Source: Trematomus loennbergii (lineage: Eukaryota; Chordata; Actinopteri; Perciformes; Nototheniidae). From it: a stretch of DNA of 64,000 nucleotides. Below are positions 11,709 to 23,890 of the stretch, one piece after another (position 1 is the first letter of the stretch; each line of letters opens with the position of its first letter). Below the pieces are notes generated by a model that was not told the origin of the DNA, searched no databases, and was given only the letters and a program-made list of their open reading frames with translations. Location: positions 8,593,207 through 8,657,206 of the forward strand of contig JAAOOA010000056.1 of assembly GCA_012861695.1 (NCBI GenBank), given 5' to 3'. The position numbers and the translations under genes are program-made.

Positions 11709-12984
11709 ATAAAAAACATATTTTTTTAACCCAAAAGGGTAGTTTTTGTTGTCTAAACATGAGAGTAGGTTTGTTAAAAAAATTGTTGAATGTTGCGATT
11801 TACGTGTCCAACACTGCGACCATTATCCATGACAAAATACATTTTTCTTGATATGTATTTGAGAATGGAGTTTAGTTGCATGGCATTGTAGTTTGTTGGA
11901 GACAGAGCTGCACAATTAGGTTTTGATGAAAACGTTTTTTTGTTCAGTTACCATCAGACTTGTGAAACCAAAAGTAATGTTGAATTATTGTTTGTGACCT
12001 AAATGACGTACCAAACATACTAATTTGAAAAAAAACCACAATCTTTTATCTGACCCTAAGAAAGTTGTTTTGTTGCCTAAACATATCATAGTTTGAGCAT
12101 TTTATTTTGACTAACATTGTAACCACGTTTAATGCTACGGCAGAAAATGTCTATCAAAACATATTTGAAAATGCAGTGAAGTTGTATAGAAACTGAATTT
12201 TGTAGCCTGACCTTTTTTTCCGAACGTCAGAAAGTATTGTTGTTGCCTAAACATAGTAGTAGTTTTGTCGGGGAAAATATGTCTCCCTCAAAATGTATTT
12301 GAGAACGCAGTCGCATTGGTCCGTAATTTTGTGGGACACACAGTCGCATAGACATATGCATATTTAAACAGACCCTTGCTAAAACCCAACACCTTTGCAT
12401 GTCTGCACAACCAGTCCTGACCAATCCGTAACATCTCTCCTTGTTTCTCTTGATCTACCGGTAAGGATAGCTGACAATGATAGGCATACAGGGGAGGGAC
12501 GGGGGGGGCGATGGAGGAAGACGAGGGAAGGATGGAGGGATAGAGGGTAACAGCAGGGGACAGCAGGGCTAGCAGGGTGAGCGACGCTCTGTGCCTCTCA
12601 AATCAGGTCCATTTTTTTCATTAGCTCATATCCTTGCCAGGCTTTACAGCTGGCTGATCAGCAATCAGCGGCCGTTTGTTTCAATCAGGCAGCACCTCCA
12701 CTGTTACAGACAGGGCCAGATTACCCAGAGAGGGAACAAGGGAGGGAGGGGAGGAGGAGGGGAAGGGAAGGGAGACGTTGGGGGAGGATGCCTTTACCTT
12801 GACATCACAGAGATGAAAGGGGATGAAACAGGGGACATGCAAATACAAAAATGTACAAAATTGAGAGCAAGGGTGCATATGTAAGAGTAGTCTTTATATG
12901 AGAAAATGTGAATGCAGAAGTGAATCCAAATATTCTTTCACTTGTATGCTTAAGAAGAAAACAAGTTAAATCTGAATGACTCTA

Positions 12985-13327
12985 AAGGCCGCTACACACC
13001 CACCTGAGACCAAAGAACACGTACCGAAGGCGTCCCGACTTTTACGTCAGCTACGTCGCCTGCGTCGGCTACGCCGCCCGCCTACGAACACACCGCAAAT
13101 ACTTCAGTCGACGAGTGGCAATAACTGTCCTTACCAGCAGGCAGCGGTAGTGTGAACAGCCAATCAGAGTGATTGCTTGGGCCGACTTTCTCTGACCGCG
13201 GGAGGTGTGAAAAGGTGCCATAAAGAGACGACGGTGCGGGACACACCAACCTGAGTAGGGCGCCGCGAATGCCCGACTGCCTCTGACGGCCTCTGACTCC
13301 CAAAATCGGGTGGTGTGTAGCCAGCTT
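12985..13327. mobile_element. candidate MITE with imperfect inverted ends
   Basis: The left end near 12985 (AAGGCCGCTACACACCCACC) mirrors the reverse complement of 13308-13327 (AAGCTGGCTACACACCACCC) imperfectly. The interior is CpG- and GC-rich compared with its surroundings. A second internal segment near 13240 (GACACACCAACCTGAG) resembles the left end, so terminal duplication or nesting is likely. No ORF with transposase features. Confidence 0.5.
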
Positions 13328-14374
13328 AAAAGGTATCTCTTTCAAGTGAAGTCTTTTTTTTTGGTCGAGACAATAGTCTGTCATTGGCATAGACATCAGA
13401 ACTTTCCTTTTGTTTTACAATGTTAGATTCTAGTGGAGAAATCTTCAAATACATTCTCATTCAAAAAAGTAAGACTTTAACATTAAATATAAGACTAAAA
13501 GACTCAATGACAGTGAGGGAGTTTTTTCATCCTTCTTGCAGTGATCGGAAGCGTGAGGAAATAAAGAGGAATGAGAATGATATCTCTCTCATCCCTCTTC
13601 CAGTCACACAGCCGGCCTCTCAGCCTCTCCGTGTTGAAAGGATGGAGTGAAAAAAGATGAGAATGAGGGATGATTTAAGGAGGGGAGAGCCAGCACCGTG
13701 CCCAGGGAGGCCTTGTGCCTACTGAGCGTGCCCAATGAGTGGCGGAGACTGAGGCGTGTTGGATCTATAAGCAAAGTATTTATCCTGCCAGAGACCCTGA
13801 GAGATTAGCCTCCGCAATGGTGATTTATACCGACACACCGCCATCCTTTACCTTATAGTACAGACACCCTCCCTCTCTGTATCCCTTCATTCCCTGTGGA
13901 TTGTGTCTGTCAGTGGGCCCTGATGCCCAGTTAGCCTCCAGCTATGATATTTGATCATAGTAACTACTGACTCTGTCACCTCCATTTCTTTTCTGTTCCG
14001 ATACATTATATATAAGGCTGCTGAGACTTGGATGTATGGTTGATAGGGTAAGGAATCATATGGAGATGGATTAAAACATGTCTGATGAATAGAGCGGCTT
14101 CGGAGTGCCATGCGAGGTTTATTTAGCTTCGTGACAAGCTGCTTGTCTCTCTGTATAAACATGACAGCGCCGAAAACATCACAGTAATCAAATGTATGAG
14201 GTGTTGTTAAATTGTAGTTATTTAAAGCTGAAACGAGTGTCAGTTACAGAGCGTTGGAGGAGTGTGGAGATATAAGCAAACTTTAATTTATTTGAGTTTC
14301 CAAAGAAAGATTCTGACGTTTCCAACCTTTCCTTTTAAATCCTCCGCTGCTCAATAGTAGGGAAGGTTCAATAA

Positions 14375-14654
14375 CAGTGCTGAGGAAGAAAATCATATAT
14401 CACAATATTTTGACCAAAAGGCTTGATATAAAACATTGAAGATATTGGGTTGACTATTAATGCTTTGAAATAATATGAACACAATGAAAGTTTTAGATGA
14501 CGAAGCAGGTAAAAGAAAAGAAAATTAGCAAATCAGGTCAATTCTGAAAAGGACGTGCCTTTTAATGTTGTAGCCTTTAAAACAAGTAAACCTTTCCAAT
14601 ATCTAGTCTAATGTTACCGTATCGATATTATATCCATATATTGCCCAGCCCTAC
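14375..14654. mobile_element. degenerate hAT-like non-autonomous element
   Basis: The right end, reverse-complemented, reads GTAGGGCTGGGCAATATATG, a typical fish hAT terminus. The left part has CATATATCACAATATTTTGAC, the usual partner segment, in degraded form. The interior is AT-rich and non-coding. Confidence 0.5.
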
Positions 14655-14893
14655 ACTCAATGTAACCTGTACAGTACCTCAATGAAGTTGCTAAAAAATG
14701 TGGGCTAATGGATTGTATCATATAATAAATTGTATATCCAATTCAGTGATTTTCGCCAATTCTGAGTATCGTACCTTTAGTAAACTAGGTAAACGTCTTG
14801 CCCCGCAGTGTCCAAGCTAACTGACAGTGGCACGGTGGTGAACAGTTGTAAAAAACATAAAAACAAAACAATAAATCCCATGTAGCCTATATT

Positions 14894-15272
14894 AAAGGTG
14901 GGGTAGGTAATTTTGGAGAAACCGGCTCGAGTGCGCTAGAATTTGAAAATACACAGCCGGAAGAAATCTGCCACTTCCTTAGAGCCCCTCCAACACACAC
15001 GAACGCACACATGACCAATGAGGGCACGAGATAAGTTTGTGCACAGATGGAAGGCTGACAGGCAGGTAGGCCATCCAGTTATTTTAGCCGGGCCGGCTAA
15101 AATGATTGGTCGTGCTTTTACAGTACTACGGCTTCCACAGATTACATTTTTTATGGATTTTTTGTCAAAGCACTTAAGATATTCATTGCTATCGGGATGT
15201 TAAGAGCATTCCATGGAATATAACAAAAAGTGTATCTCGAGCCGGTTTCTCAAACTTACCTACCCCATCTTT
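14894..15272. mobile_element. MITE with long, well-preserved inverted ends
   Basis: The left end 14894-14931 begins TAAAGGTGGGGTAGGTAATT and continues GGAGAAACCGGCTCGAG. The reverse complement of 15236-15272 reads AAAGATGGGGTAGGTAAGTT then GAGAAACCGGCTCGAG. Roughly 37 bp match with a few differences. The interior of about 300 bp has no supported gene. The superfamily is not assigned because the flanking duplication is unclear. Confidence 0.75.
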
Positions 15273-15289
15273 GACATACGCTTATTTTA

Positions 15290-15570
15290 TATTTGCATTC
15301 GTTTTTATAATGCATAATTTCCTCTCTAATATCTATTCAACTAATGTTAACATCATCATTTACATTTGGCCAATACTAAATTATACTGAATAGAGCTTAA
15401 CAACAGAATGCAAATAAATACCGGATGCTTACAGTTTACAACTAATTGCTAACTGCTTAGCGCTAAACTTAACTAGCTCTACACCTGCAATGTTTTATAT
15501 AAATGTATGTTGTTTATAATATAGAATTATACAGGAAAGATGACCCTTTGTCCTATGGATGAACTGATAG
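15290..15570 (-). repeat. inverted copy of the 5.2-5.7 kb dispersed repeat
   Basis: Reverse-complemented, this stretch gives GAGCTAGTTAAGTTTAGCGC, then TTAAGCTCTATTCAGTATAA and ATGTAAATGATG, resembling the 5.2-5.7 kb copies. It lies immediately beside the MITE that ends at 15272. Confidence 0.4.
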
Positions 15571-16439
15571 TTAGCATTCTTTGTTTTTTTAATTTTGGGA
15601 TGTGAGTGAGGGATTTTTCTACAGTAATGTAAAACAAGAAACAAAAAACAATAATAGTGTCAGAATTGTACAGGAATTGCTTTACACCAATACTCAAGTA
15701 CACACTTACTTAGCCAGCAACATCCAAGCCTCATACACATACATCAGGCTTCTATTGCGAGCAACAGCCAGTTGGATGTGGCTGATCATGTGAGCCTCTA
15801 TTTGCCCCCAATGTAGCCCCCTCCCCCCTGTTGTGCATCGCCTCTGTAATTGGCTGGGCTCAGACAAATACAGTGTGACAGCTAAAAGCAGCAGACAAGT
15901 TGGGACATTATGCTAATTATGATATGTCATTACATCTTTAAGGGAATGGCTGGTGGGCTCAGAGAGAGGACGGAGGATGCCAGCAGAAGCCATATCAACA
16001 CAAGCTCAATCCATTAAACGCCCCACACTCTATCCCCCCAACAACCCCCCAGCCCCCCCTCTTTCCCTCTTTAACATCTCACCCTTGACACCAGCACCCT
16101 ACAGGCCTGTAATTGTCTCGTAGATCCAGTAATGCATCTGTCCAGTGCTTTGACATATCATCTCAAGGCCTCACCTCAACAGGTAATGAAGAGATGAAGA
16201 CTGTTACTGATAAAAGCATGTAATTGACACCATCATCATCAAAGCAAATCTAGGTGTCTTCAAAGCTGTGCCCACAAAAAATAACAAATAAATGTTTAGG
16301 TCCTTATGAAACATGAAGCAGAACTTTATTTTACTAGATCCAAAAAGGAGGCTATGCACATTGTATCAAATGTGACCCTTTACATTGAACGTTTTAAAAA
16401 TAAACAGAAAATCTACGATTAAAATATTTATATAAGTTA

Positions 16440-16870
16440 AGTTGAAAACGCCTCCAATAGACTCCTTTGTTTTGTGAAGCCGCCATTTTATTTGCTCGCA
16501 TTAGCCCAGCGCACCAACGGAGAGAGACTAACTTATGGCAACACAAAAGAAAACATGGGAGCGGTGGAGTGATGAGGAGGTGTCGGCGCTTCTGGCGATT
16601 TACTCGGAAGACGTGACCCAGCAGCTTCTACTGAAGACAGTCCCCAACTCGGGTGGCAGTATACGCCGTGAAGTTGTTTGCGGCCTGCCAGTAAACCCAA
16701 AGCAGAAGAAGAAGAAGTGATGTCAGCGGCTTCATTTGCCTCATCCTCCCTCGGGAACTTATTCCGGTGAGAACGCGATCTACTAGGACAGTTCGAGGGA
16801 CTAAAGAGTTCGGGGGGAACAAGTACCGGGGACAAGTACCGGCTAAGTACTTGGTGTGAAAGCGGCTAAT
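16440..16870 (+). mobile_element. PIF/Harbinger-like remnant with Myb/SANT fragment
   Basis: A short frame on the plus strand encodes a trihelix Myb/SANT start, followed by a terminus that reverse-complements to TTAGCCGCTTTCACACCAAG and tandem GTACCGG motifs. Such termini and an accessory Myb-like protein are typical of PIF/Harbinger-group elements (family knowledge). The left terminus is missing. Confidence 0.6.
16535..16720 (+). pseudogene. truncated Myb/SANT-like protein of a Harbinger-group transposon
   Basis: The 61-residue frame starts MATQKKTWERWSDEEVSALL and continues AIYSEDVTQQLL, matching the first helix of the Myb/SANT-like DNA-binding protein that accompanies PIF/Harbinger transposases. 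After about 40 residues the sequence diverges and ends in a run of Lys before TGA, so most of the trihelix domain is gone. This is a deletion remnant, not a functional gene. Confidence 0.6.
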
Positions 16871-17113
16871 GACATCACTATGTCACACTCGCATTTCTAT
16901 TGGCTAGCGCTCCAACACATTGTACGTGAAATGCAGTTGACCAATCACAACAGAGCCGGCCAGCTAACCAATCAGAGCAGACTTGGCTCTGGTTTCAGAC
17001 AGAGGGTGAAAAGAGGTGCTTTTTTGAACATTGAAGCATGTAAACATGTCACAGAAGGGGCACAAAATACAAATAGGAAACCTGAAAATAAGCTAAATAG
17101 GGCCCCTTCAAAA
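16871..17113. mobile_element. half of a TTAA-family MITE (CCAATCA-rich)
   Basis: Two CCAATCA boxes (ACCAATCACAAC and ACCAATCAGAGC) precede a tail ending in TAGGGCCCCTTCAAAA, a decayed version of the GGTCCCCTTTAA end of the 11.2 kb element. Its other half is missing because it abuts the Harbinger-like remnant at about 16870, suggesting an insertion or deletion junction. Confidence 0.5.
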
Positions 17114-17181
17114 TAAAACTACATTAAAAAGGTAAGAATACAAATATGTATGATCGAAAAGTAAGGCCACTATCTGTAAGG

Positions 17182-17232
17182 CAAGTCAAGTTTATTTATA
17201 TAGCACCTTTCAACACAAGGCAATTGAAAGTC
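17182..17232 (+). repeat. short dispersed fish repeat fragment
   Basis: CAAGTCAAGTTTATTTATAT followed by AGCACCTTTCAACACAAGGC. This AGTTTATTTATATAGCAC motif is among the commonest dispersed fragments in teleost genomes. Which SINE or LINE it derives from is not decided here. Confidence 0.55.
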
Positions 17233-18339
17233 CTTTCTGTAATGCTAAAATTGCAGCTAATTTGAAAAGGAACACAAATGTCGATAATAACACATAAACT
17301 CACACATTTTGTATTCAGTCTGAAAGCACTAGTTAGATTGAATAAAGAAAAATTTACAAAAAAATGTTCTTAAATGTCGAAGATTATTTTAAAAACTAAC
17401 CCAGATATGGACATACACAATTTAAGTGTTTATTATTAGAGGCCATTTACTGGCTTTGTAAAAAAACTAGAGTTTGGGGTGGACTCTCTCTTAGGTCACT
17501 GAAAATGACCTGTCACAGCAAAGTGTCAACTCACACACTATGTATGTTATTCATAGTAAATAAGTATTTATTAAATATGACTTTGAGATACTTTCATGTC
17601 TAACTAAATATGCCACACTGTGAATCTAAGTGTATTTAAATGGCCATATTAGAGTATGAACCTCCATGGTTGTTGATTGTGTCATTGCTGGCAAATATGT
17701 GATATTTCCCCCCACCGTGACAACAGGTACAGTAGAGTGGGTACTGGGTAATCAGAAACGCATACACACACACGGACTCACACATTCACACTCAGGCATT
17801 CATCTCTCACTAATCTAACCACAGGGATCCCTCACATTTTTGGCCCGTAATAGCAGGAGCTGTCAATATGGACAAGGTTAGTGAACCCTGGGCCATAACA
17901 AGCCCCGCCACCCGCCACCATACACACACACACACCCAGAATACACACAATAAACACACTGCCTGGGCTCACTTCAATCACACACATTAACATGGTTATG
18001 ATTTCAGAGTAGTAGACAAAATAGCAATGAATGTGAATAAGCCCTAATACACCTCAGTCTGGTGCTAATTGAATTGTATCCATTATACCACAGACTCCAC
18101 GGTGGTATAAGGCACAACATAGCATTTAAATGAACCATTCATTTTCAATGGCATAATATTATATGGATGTTATCACCAGGCCTCTGTCAGGGGACTTGTA
18201 TTGATGAGTTCATCTGGAGTAAAAATCTCAATGTAAAGAGGAAGTGCATGTGTTCCCCCTGCCCATAACTGAGATAAATAAATAAAAAGTCAAAAGAAGA
18301 ATCATCTCACCGATAATAGGATTATTGTTTGTTGTTTGT

Positions 18340-18570
18340 TTGTTATGGGTGGCGGATTAAAAAGAAAACCAGGGTTAAACGCGGGGAAGATTAGCACGGG
18401 CTGCGTAGTTATCGCCCTGCCGTTTCATAAAATTAGCAAACGCAACAGACTGAGAGCTCATTTGCATGAGGAGATAACGCTGGCATTGTTGTACGAGTGT
18501 TGCCGCTAATTAGAGGTTGTGCGAATACTGTTATGATGAATTAAACCCTTCATCATTAACACTGAGAAAA
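18340..18570. promoter_or_regulatory. candidate conserved non-coding element with octamer
   Basis: Contains ATTTGCAT (POU octamer, 18460-18467), CGCTAATTAGAGG, AAAATTAGCAAACG and AAGATTAGCACGG in a non-repetitive block. This is one of the strongest enhancer-like stretches downstream of tshz1 by eye. Function is inferred. Confidence 0.35.
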
Positions 18571-19571
18571 ACTCACAAATGATTGGACAGAGGGGGGAAT
18601 AGCTGGAGCAGGAGCTTGAGAGCGTATTTACAGGGTGTCAAGTTGAATGACATCTCCCTTCCCCACCCCAAAAAAAAACCATCAAGGGAGGGGCAGCTTT
18701 CCTCTTTCCGAATATTATCAAAGTCAGTAAAGCCCCCAGATTGAAATATTATGGGCTTTAATAAGACTTGGGGGGTGTGACCTGCTTCTGTGAGTGTCTG
18801 GATGTGATGGGTGTGTGCGTTTCTGTACCATACTGTATGTGTGTTTGCTTTATCTAAAGTGGTTAATTAAATAGGAGAGTGGAATTGTCATTTAGTTTTA
18901 ATTATGTGCCATAAATGAGGAGAGCAGCCGGCTCGCTCCCCCGTCTCTCTATGAACTGGTCCTTCAAAAACATCAGTGAATAAAAAAAACCTAATATACT
19001 GTTGAGTTGGAAGTTATGCAATCTGACGAGAAGTGGGGTGTAAGGAGGAGGAGGGAGGGAGGGTAAAAAAAGAGAGACGGTGCTAATTAAAGTCAGCTCT
19101 CTGTCAGTTCTGGTGGATAAACACTTCAAGAAGCTTTGCAGATAGACGAGAGATGCCTTTGTGTCAGGAAAATCTCTCTTACGTGGAAACGTACTCCGCA
19201 AAGGGTGACAATCCCCGGGGAGAGAGCGTCTGATAAGGACCTTGTCTCAGTTTTTTAAAAGCCAGAACGGGCCTCATTAAGGACCAAAGTCATATGGATA
19301 TGCCCTTCGTCTAGTTTCTATAGCCATCACCCAAAAAATAACAATGGGAACATTTGGACTGCCAATTGTGCCAACAGAATTAGGGCTTTATTTATGCCAC
19401 TTTCAAATGATGATCACTACGAATCTGATGCACTATAAGATGCCATGAAAACACCTGCGTCTGGCTTTTAAAAATAATAATTAGCAACAAAATAGAACAA
19501 ACAAAGCTCTTGCTTACAGTAGGACCACTGCTAAAGCCTTTGACATTATATTAGGTATGTGACAGAAACCA

Positions 19572-19838
19572 AGGGCTGCAGGATTTAGACAAATTAGTAA
19601 TTGGACTATCTTGACTGATAATACAATTGCTAAATGATTTGCAACATTAAAAAGAGTTATCATTTTTTTAAACATTATTCTCATTATGGTTGTGTGGTAT
19701 GTGGGTCTACAGCTCCACAATTTGTTATTCTCTAGGATATATGTTAACAAATATTGCCTTCACCAAATATTGTGGTTAGAATATTCCACTATTTCATATT
19801 GCAATTTTGATAAAATTACAATTAATTGTGCAGCGTTA
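19572..19838. mobile_element. degenerate hAT-like element
   Basis: The left end AGGGCTGCAGGATTTAGAC and the reverse complement of the right end (TAACGCTGCACAATTAATTG) resemble the common GGGCTGCACGATT ends of fish hAT MITEs. The interior is very AT-rich. No transposase is encoded. Confidence 0.5.
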
Positions 19839-22800
19839 GTTGTACAACATCAATGGTTTTTAAGCACTAAACTTTTTACAATACAATTTCCATGACCAAA
19901 ATGTGTAAATGTTGAGCTTTAATCTTTTGTTTGTAAGTGTTGTTTTTGTTTTAGTTCTGGTCAACTCTAGTAGTGGGTCTTCGTAAATTAACCATAGACT
20001 GTATATACTATATAATGAAATTAACTTAAATTCCTTGAAATTAAGTTTATCGATATTATAACCACGGTAATCCACGACGACAAAAATACCGTTTTTGCTA
20101 TTTTTAGAATATCGCTTAAAATGCAGTGTTGACACTTACTTAGATTATGTCCGTTTCGTCACCATTGTTGCTTTCCAACGAAGGAATTCAGTCCGTATCC
20201 TCTTCACAATATTTTTAATGGAGCAGCGGTGTATTTAGAGACTTCAAAAAGATAACAGAAAGTGTTAAAGTAGTTGCTGTTGTCGTTAGCCGTTAGCTTT
20301 AGCCTTACAGGGGCAAGGTGTGTGGGTGTTTCACATGATGATTTTGGGTCGAGCCTGTTGACGAATCAGACGCTGTCTCGAATGCTGCTTTCATGTGATG
20401 TCAGAATAATCTGAAAATGACTCTCCATTAAGAAAATCCACATTAAATTATTAACAAATCTCAAAGTCACAATTTGCTAAATTGGTCATATTGTATTGAG
20501 TAATGTACTTCAACACCAAAACAATTTAAAGATTAAATGTTGCTCTTTTAAATTATTTCCTACATTTAGCCTATTCAATGACAGCTTTAGTTTACAATTC
20601 AGTTTTAAGTTTATAAAATATGATTTTTTTTGTATGAGTTATAAATTAAATTAGCCAAATGTAATACAAGAACAGTTTAGTTGCTTAACTAACTAGCCAA
20701 TTGACAGCAAATGAATTGGAACCTATACACATTTAAAAGCATCTGTTTCTGAAATCAGTCAATGCTTTAACTACACTTTACTGATCATATCTTACTTTTA
20801 CTTTTTAAATGCATTTTAAAATACTTTAACAAAGTATTTACAGTGTGGTTTTAATACATTTATTTAAGTAGAGGATCTGAATACTCCACCTCCGAGTCAC
20901 TGGAAGATGTGTGGCATTTTGGGGTCATTGGCAGGTGTTTGCAGTGAATCATGGCTACATGCAGTGTAACCTCTTTCTTGTAATGCTCATACGAGCTCCT
21001 TTTCCAGTGTTACCACATTTTTTGTCCTTAATTTGTACCTCACACACCATCTGAGGTTAATAGCAAAGTAACCTCTTCCTTTTGTTAGCTGTTGATCCTG
21101 TGATAATGTGTCTGCTTTGCCTTGCTGATGTTATTGTGTTACTTCCTGGTCAGCAGACTCAGCCGCTGCCTCTGTTCTGTAGATATTGGTGTAGGGATGA
21201 AATGAGCGGCTGCTGCAGCTCCGAGGGGCCCTGTGCCTGCAGGCAAAGCTGACCCTGCCGTCCTCCTCCTCCGACTGTCTGCGATGAGGCGGCGATCCTC
21301 GCTTCAGGCTACAAACATACAAGGGGATGCAGGGAGGGATGGAGGGAGGGAGGTGAGGGGGAGGGCAAAACTGCATGGGGCTAAGGCTTAATTTGTCTGT
21401 TTTGTCACTAAATTTGAAAAAAGGGAGCTGCTCAGAAGTGTAACATTTTACACCGTGTTTAATCCCACTCTGTCATGGCAAACAAGGGGCTAATGGGGAA
21501 AAATGGGGTGAGGGAGTCGGGGGTTGAGAGGTTTTCCCTGAAATGTGGGGAGATAGTCGACTGGTGGTTTGCATGAATATTTACATCCAAGACACAGCAG
21601 AATTGCATCCTATTTATGACATGAAGTATATTTAATTATAATTAAAACAATGGAATCTGCAATCAAGACAGTAACCTGCAGATTTTATGAAGGATTTTCA
21701 GTGTCTATTATTGTTATTTCTATGACTTTTCTCAATGAAACAAGTAGTTTTAAAGTAATATTAATTGTCTGCTTTTAGCAGCAAAGGGTAAAGACATTTG
21801 ACATTACACTTCCAAGATAAACCTCTTAAGGAGGACATCGAGCTTAATGGTTGGCCTGACAACACCAGGAACTGCAGTTTGTATCCCATTCCTCCTCTCT
21901 AACACTGGTTTTCTTCAAACTATCAAGGCAATCTTTTCACAACCATTACCATTAACCTGAACTTGTAATGTTTGTACAGTATTTTCTTTGTTTCTTCTTC
22001 TTGTTTCTTTGTTATGCTAAATGCCAAGTCCATTAGCAATACACTAGCGCATAGCTAAAAGTAACAGATTGCCACCCTTTTATGCTTATGTGAATAACTT
22101 TAAAGCCGTATTCTAGCTAGCTGTTTCTTAAGTAAATCAAAGATTGCACTTATTGTTCGGTAATCCTTCTGGTTACCAACACCAACAGCAGACTTACTAA
22201 CTTTTATATTTACTACAATAACACTTTGCACCACGTCCTAGTGGCTGTTAAAAGGAGAGAAAGCAGACAAAAAGGTATTTGGTGAAGGTTTTTTATTTGG
22301 ACCTACACCACATTTCTCTTTGAGTGACAGCCAGCAGTATTTTCAAGGCTTTCCTTCCTAGTGTAGCCTGGGCGACAAACTGCACATCACAAGCCAGCCA
22401 AGATGGCATCCATCGCACAGCCCTGCCACTGATCTCACCGCCATCGGCCGCCAATCAGACTCGTATAGCTGCCTTCTGCTTGCTGACAGCAGCCAGGGCC
22501 AAGAAAGTTAACTCTTCCTCCACCAGTATGGACAACAAAAAAAACTAGCCCTTTCTGAGACTCGCATTCTCTTTGTTTCTGGTCAGATTGTACCTGCAGA
22601 CAACAGGACTGAACCACAACAAGTGATCACTCTCTCCAGGATCCACCTTAAGCCTACTCGCTGTCACCAGGGCAGAAATGCAGCTGTTCATTTTTTACCT
22701 CTTCTTTCTGTACAGCTAGGCCAGCCTTATCATCTCAGTTTGCATGCACAACACTGTGGCGTATTATTGTGTGAATGTGCATGGTGAACATCTCTAACTT

Positions 22801-23005
22801 AATTGGGAATATTGAATAGCAGATAATTAGATATTTGATGTGACACGTGGCGTCTAATGGGCTTGATGCAGTGGTCTCATGTTGTTCCCATAGCGAGAGG
22901 GATTTTTGATGTGTTGTCAGGCCCCAGTGTAAAATAACTGAAGTGACAGCAGTGACTTGGTTGTCAGTGTTGTCGAGGCTGGTGCGGATTTTCACAGCCG
23001 TGGGT

Positions 23006-23007
<2 letters not shown>

Positions 23008-23055
<48 letters not shown>

Positions 23056-23084
23056 GTGTGTGTGGTGTGTGTGTGTGTGTGTGT

Positions 23085-23137
<53 letters not shown>

Positions 23138-23159
23138 TGTGTGTGGTGTGTGTGTGTGT
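23008..23159 (+). repeat. (TG)n microsatellite
   Basis: About 150 bp of TG with several GTGGTG interruptions and one TTGTG step, followed by a degenerate TG-rich tail to about 23205. Confidence 0.95.
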
Positions 23160-23605
23160 ATATGCGTGTTTGTGTGCATGCCTGTATACGTGTGTGTGTT
23201 TGTGCACGGCAATGTTGTGGGTGACAGTGCTGATCGCTGTGTGATGACAGCCTATCATTGTCGCTGTGCAAGAGTGAGAGTGGCAGGGGGGCCTTTTTGG
23301 CATGTGTTTTCTCCACGCCTTCATCTGTGTCTATGGCACTTCGAGCTTGGCTTAACAAAGGAGAAGCAGGGTGGTGAGGTGGGGGGTAGCTGGGTGCCGG
23401 ATGTTGGAGGCTGGGTGGGGCTAGCCGTGGAGAAAATGTGTTGCCAGCGCAGTCACATGGTGTCACTTCCATCCACGGTTCAGGAACAGGAAGCAGAATT
23501 CACAAACTCTGTGGGGCAAAAAAGTCACCATGGCAACCAGCATGGTCTTCTTCTTGTGTGTTTGCAGCAGAAATCAAGGCTAACTGTTTAAACATTAGTA
23601 ACATT

Positions 23606-23890
23606 TAAAGGGACAATTCAACCCAACTAATAAAAAAACATGCATGCATGAGTCCTAAGGCATGGTAATATGGTTAGTTCCTTTCCATTATAGTTCCATT
23701 ATAGTCAAGAGAAAGCAGACATCTCTACTGCCAGTATCTTAGTAATAGCTAGATGGTAACCCTTGATTTGCCAAACTCTTGCAAAATAGTAGGGGTTGGG
23801 TATTGTCCTTGAAGGGTTAAGGCTACGATAGGCCGACGCGCAGAATGTTTGCAAGAGTTTTCACCAATTTAGGGCTACCATCTAGTCACA
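23606..23890 (+). repeat. MITE-like repeat with internal inverted repeat
   Basis: The start TTTAAAGGGACAATTCAACC resembles fish MITEs beginning TTAAAGGGATAGTTCACCC. Inside, 23749-23785 (CTAGATGGTAACCC through CTCTTGCAAA) mirrors 23848-23885 with a few mismatches and a loop of about 60 bp. A related start, TTTAAAGGAACATTTCAGCC, and the motif GACATCTCTACTG recur at about 51338-51690. Confidence 0.5.

Larger units (their letters stand above)
11173..12355 (+). repeat. diverged tandem repeat interrupted by a TTAA-flanked transposon
   Basis: CTTGTGAAACCAAA(A)GT is seen at about 11173 and 11959. GTTGCCTAAACAT (or GTTGTCTAAACAT) followed by GTATTTGAGAA(T/C)G or CATATTTGAAAATGCAGT is seen around 11740-11880, 12070-12180 and 12240-12310. 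After removing the insertion at 11220-11708 the first two copies align as units of roughly 250-300 bp. The GTTGCCTAAAC signature is familiar from many percomorph genomes. Confidence 0.6.
17233..23007. other. AT-rich intergenic DNA
   Basis: Apart from the octamer-bearing block at 18.3-18.6 kb and the hAT-like element at 19.57-19.84 kb, I see only short CA runs (17761-17790, 17922-17936), a GA/GGGA tract at 21322-21365 and unique AT-rich sequence. No gene is supported. Confidence 0.6.
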
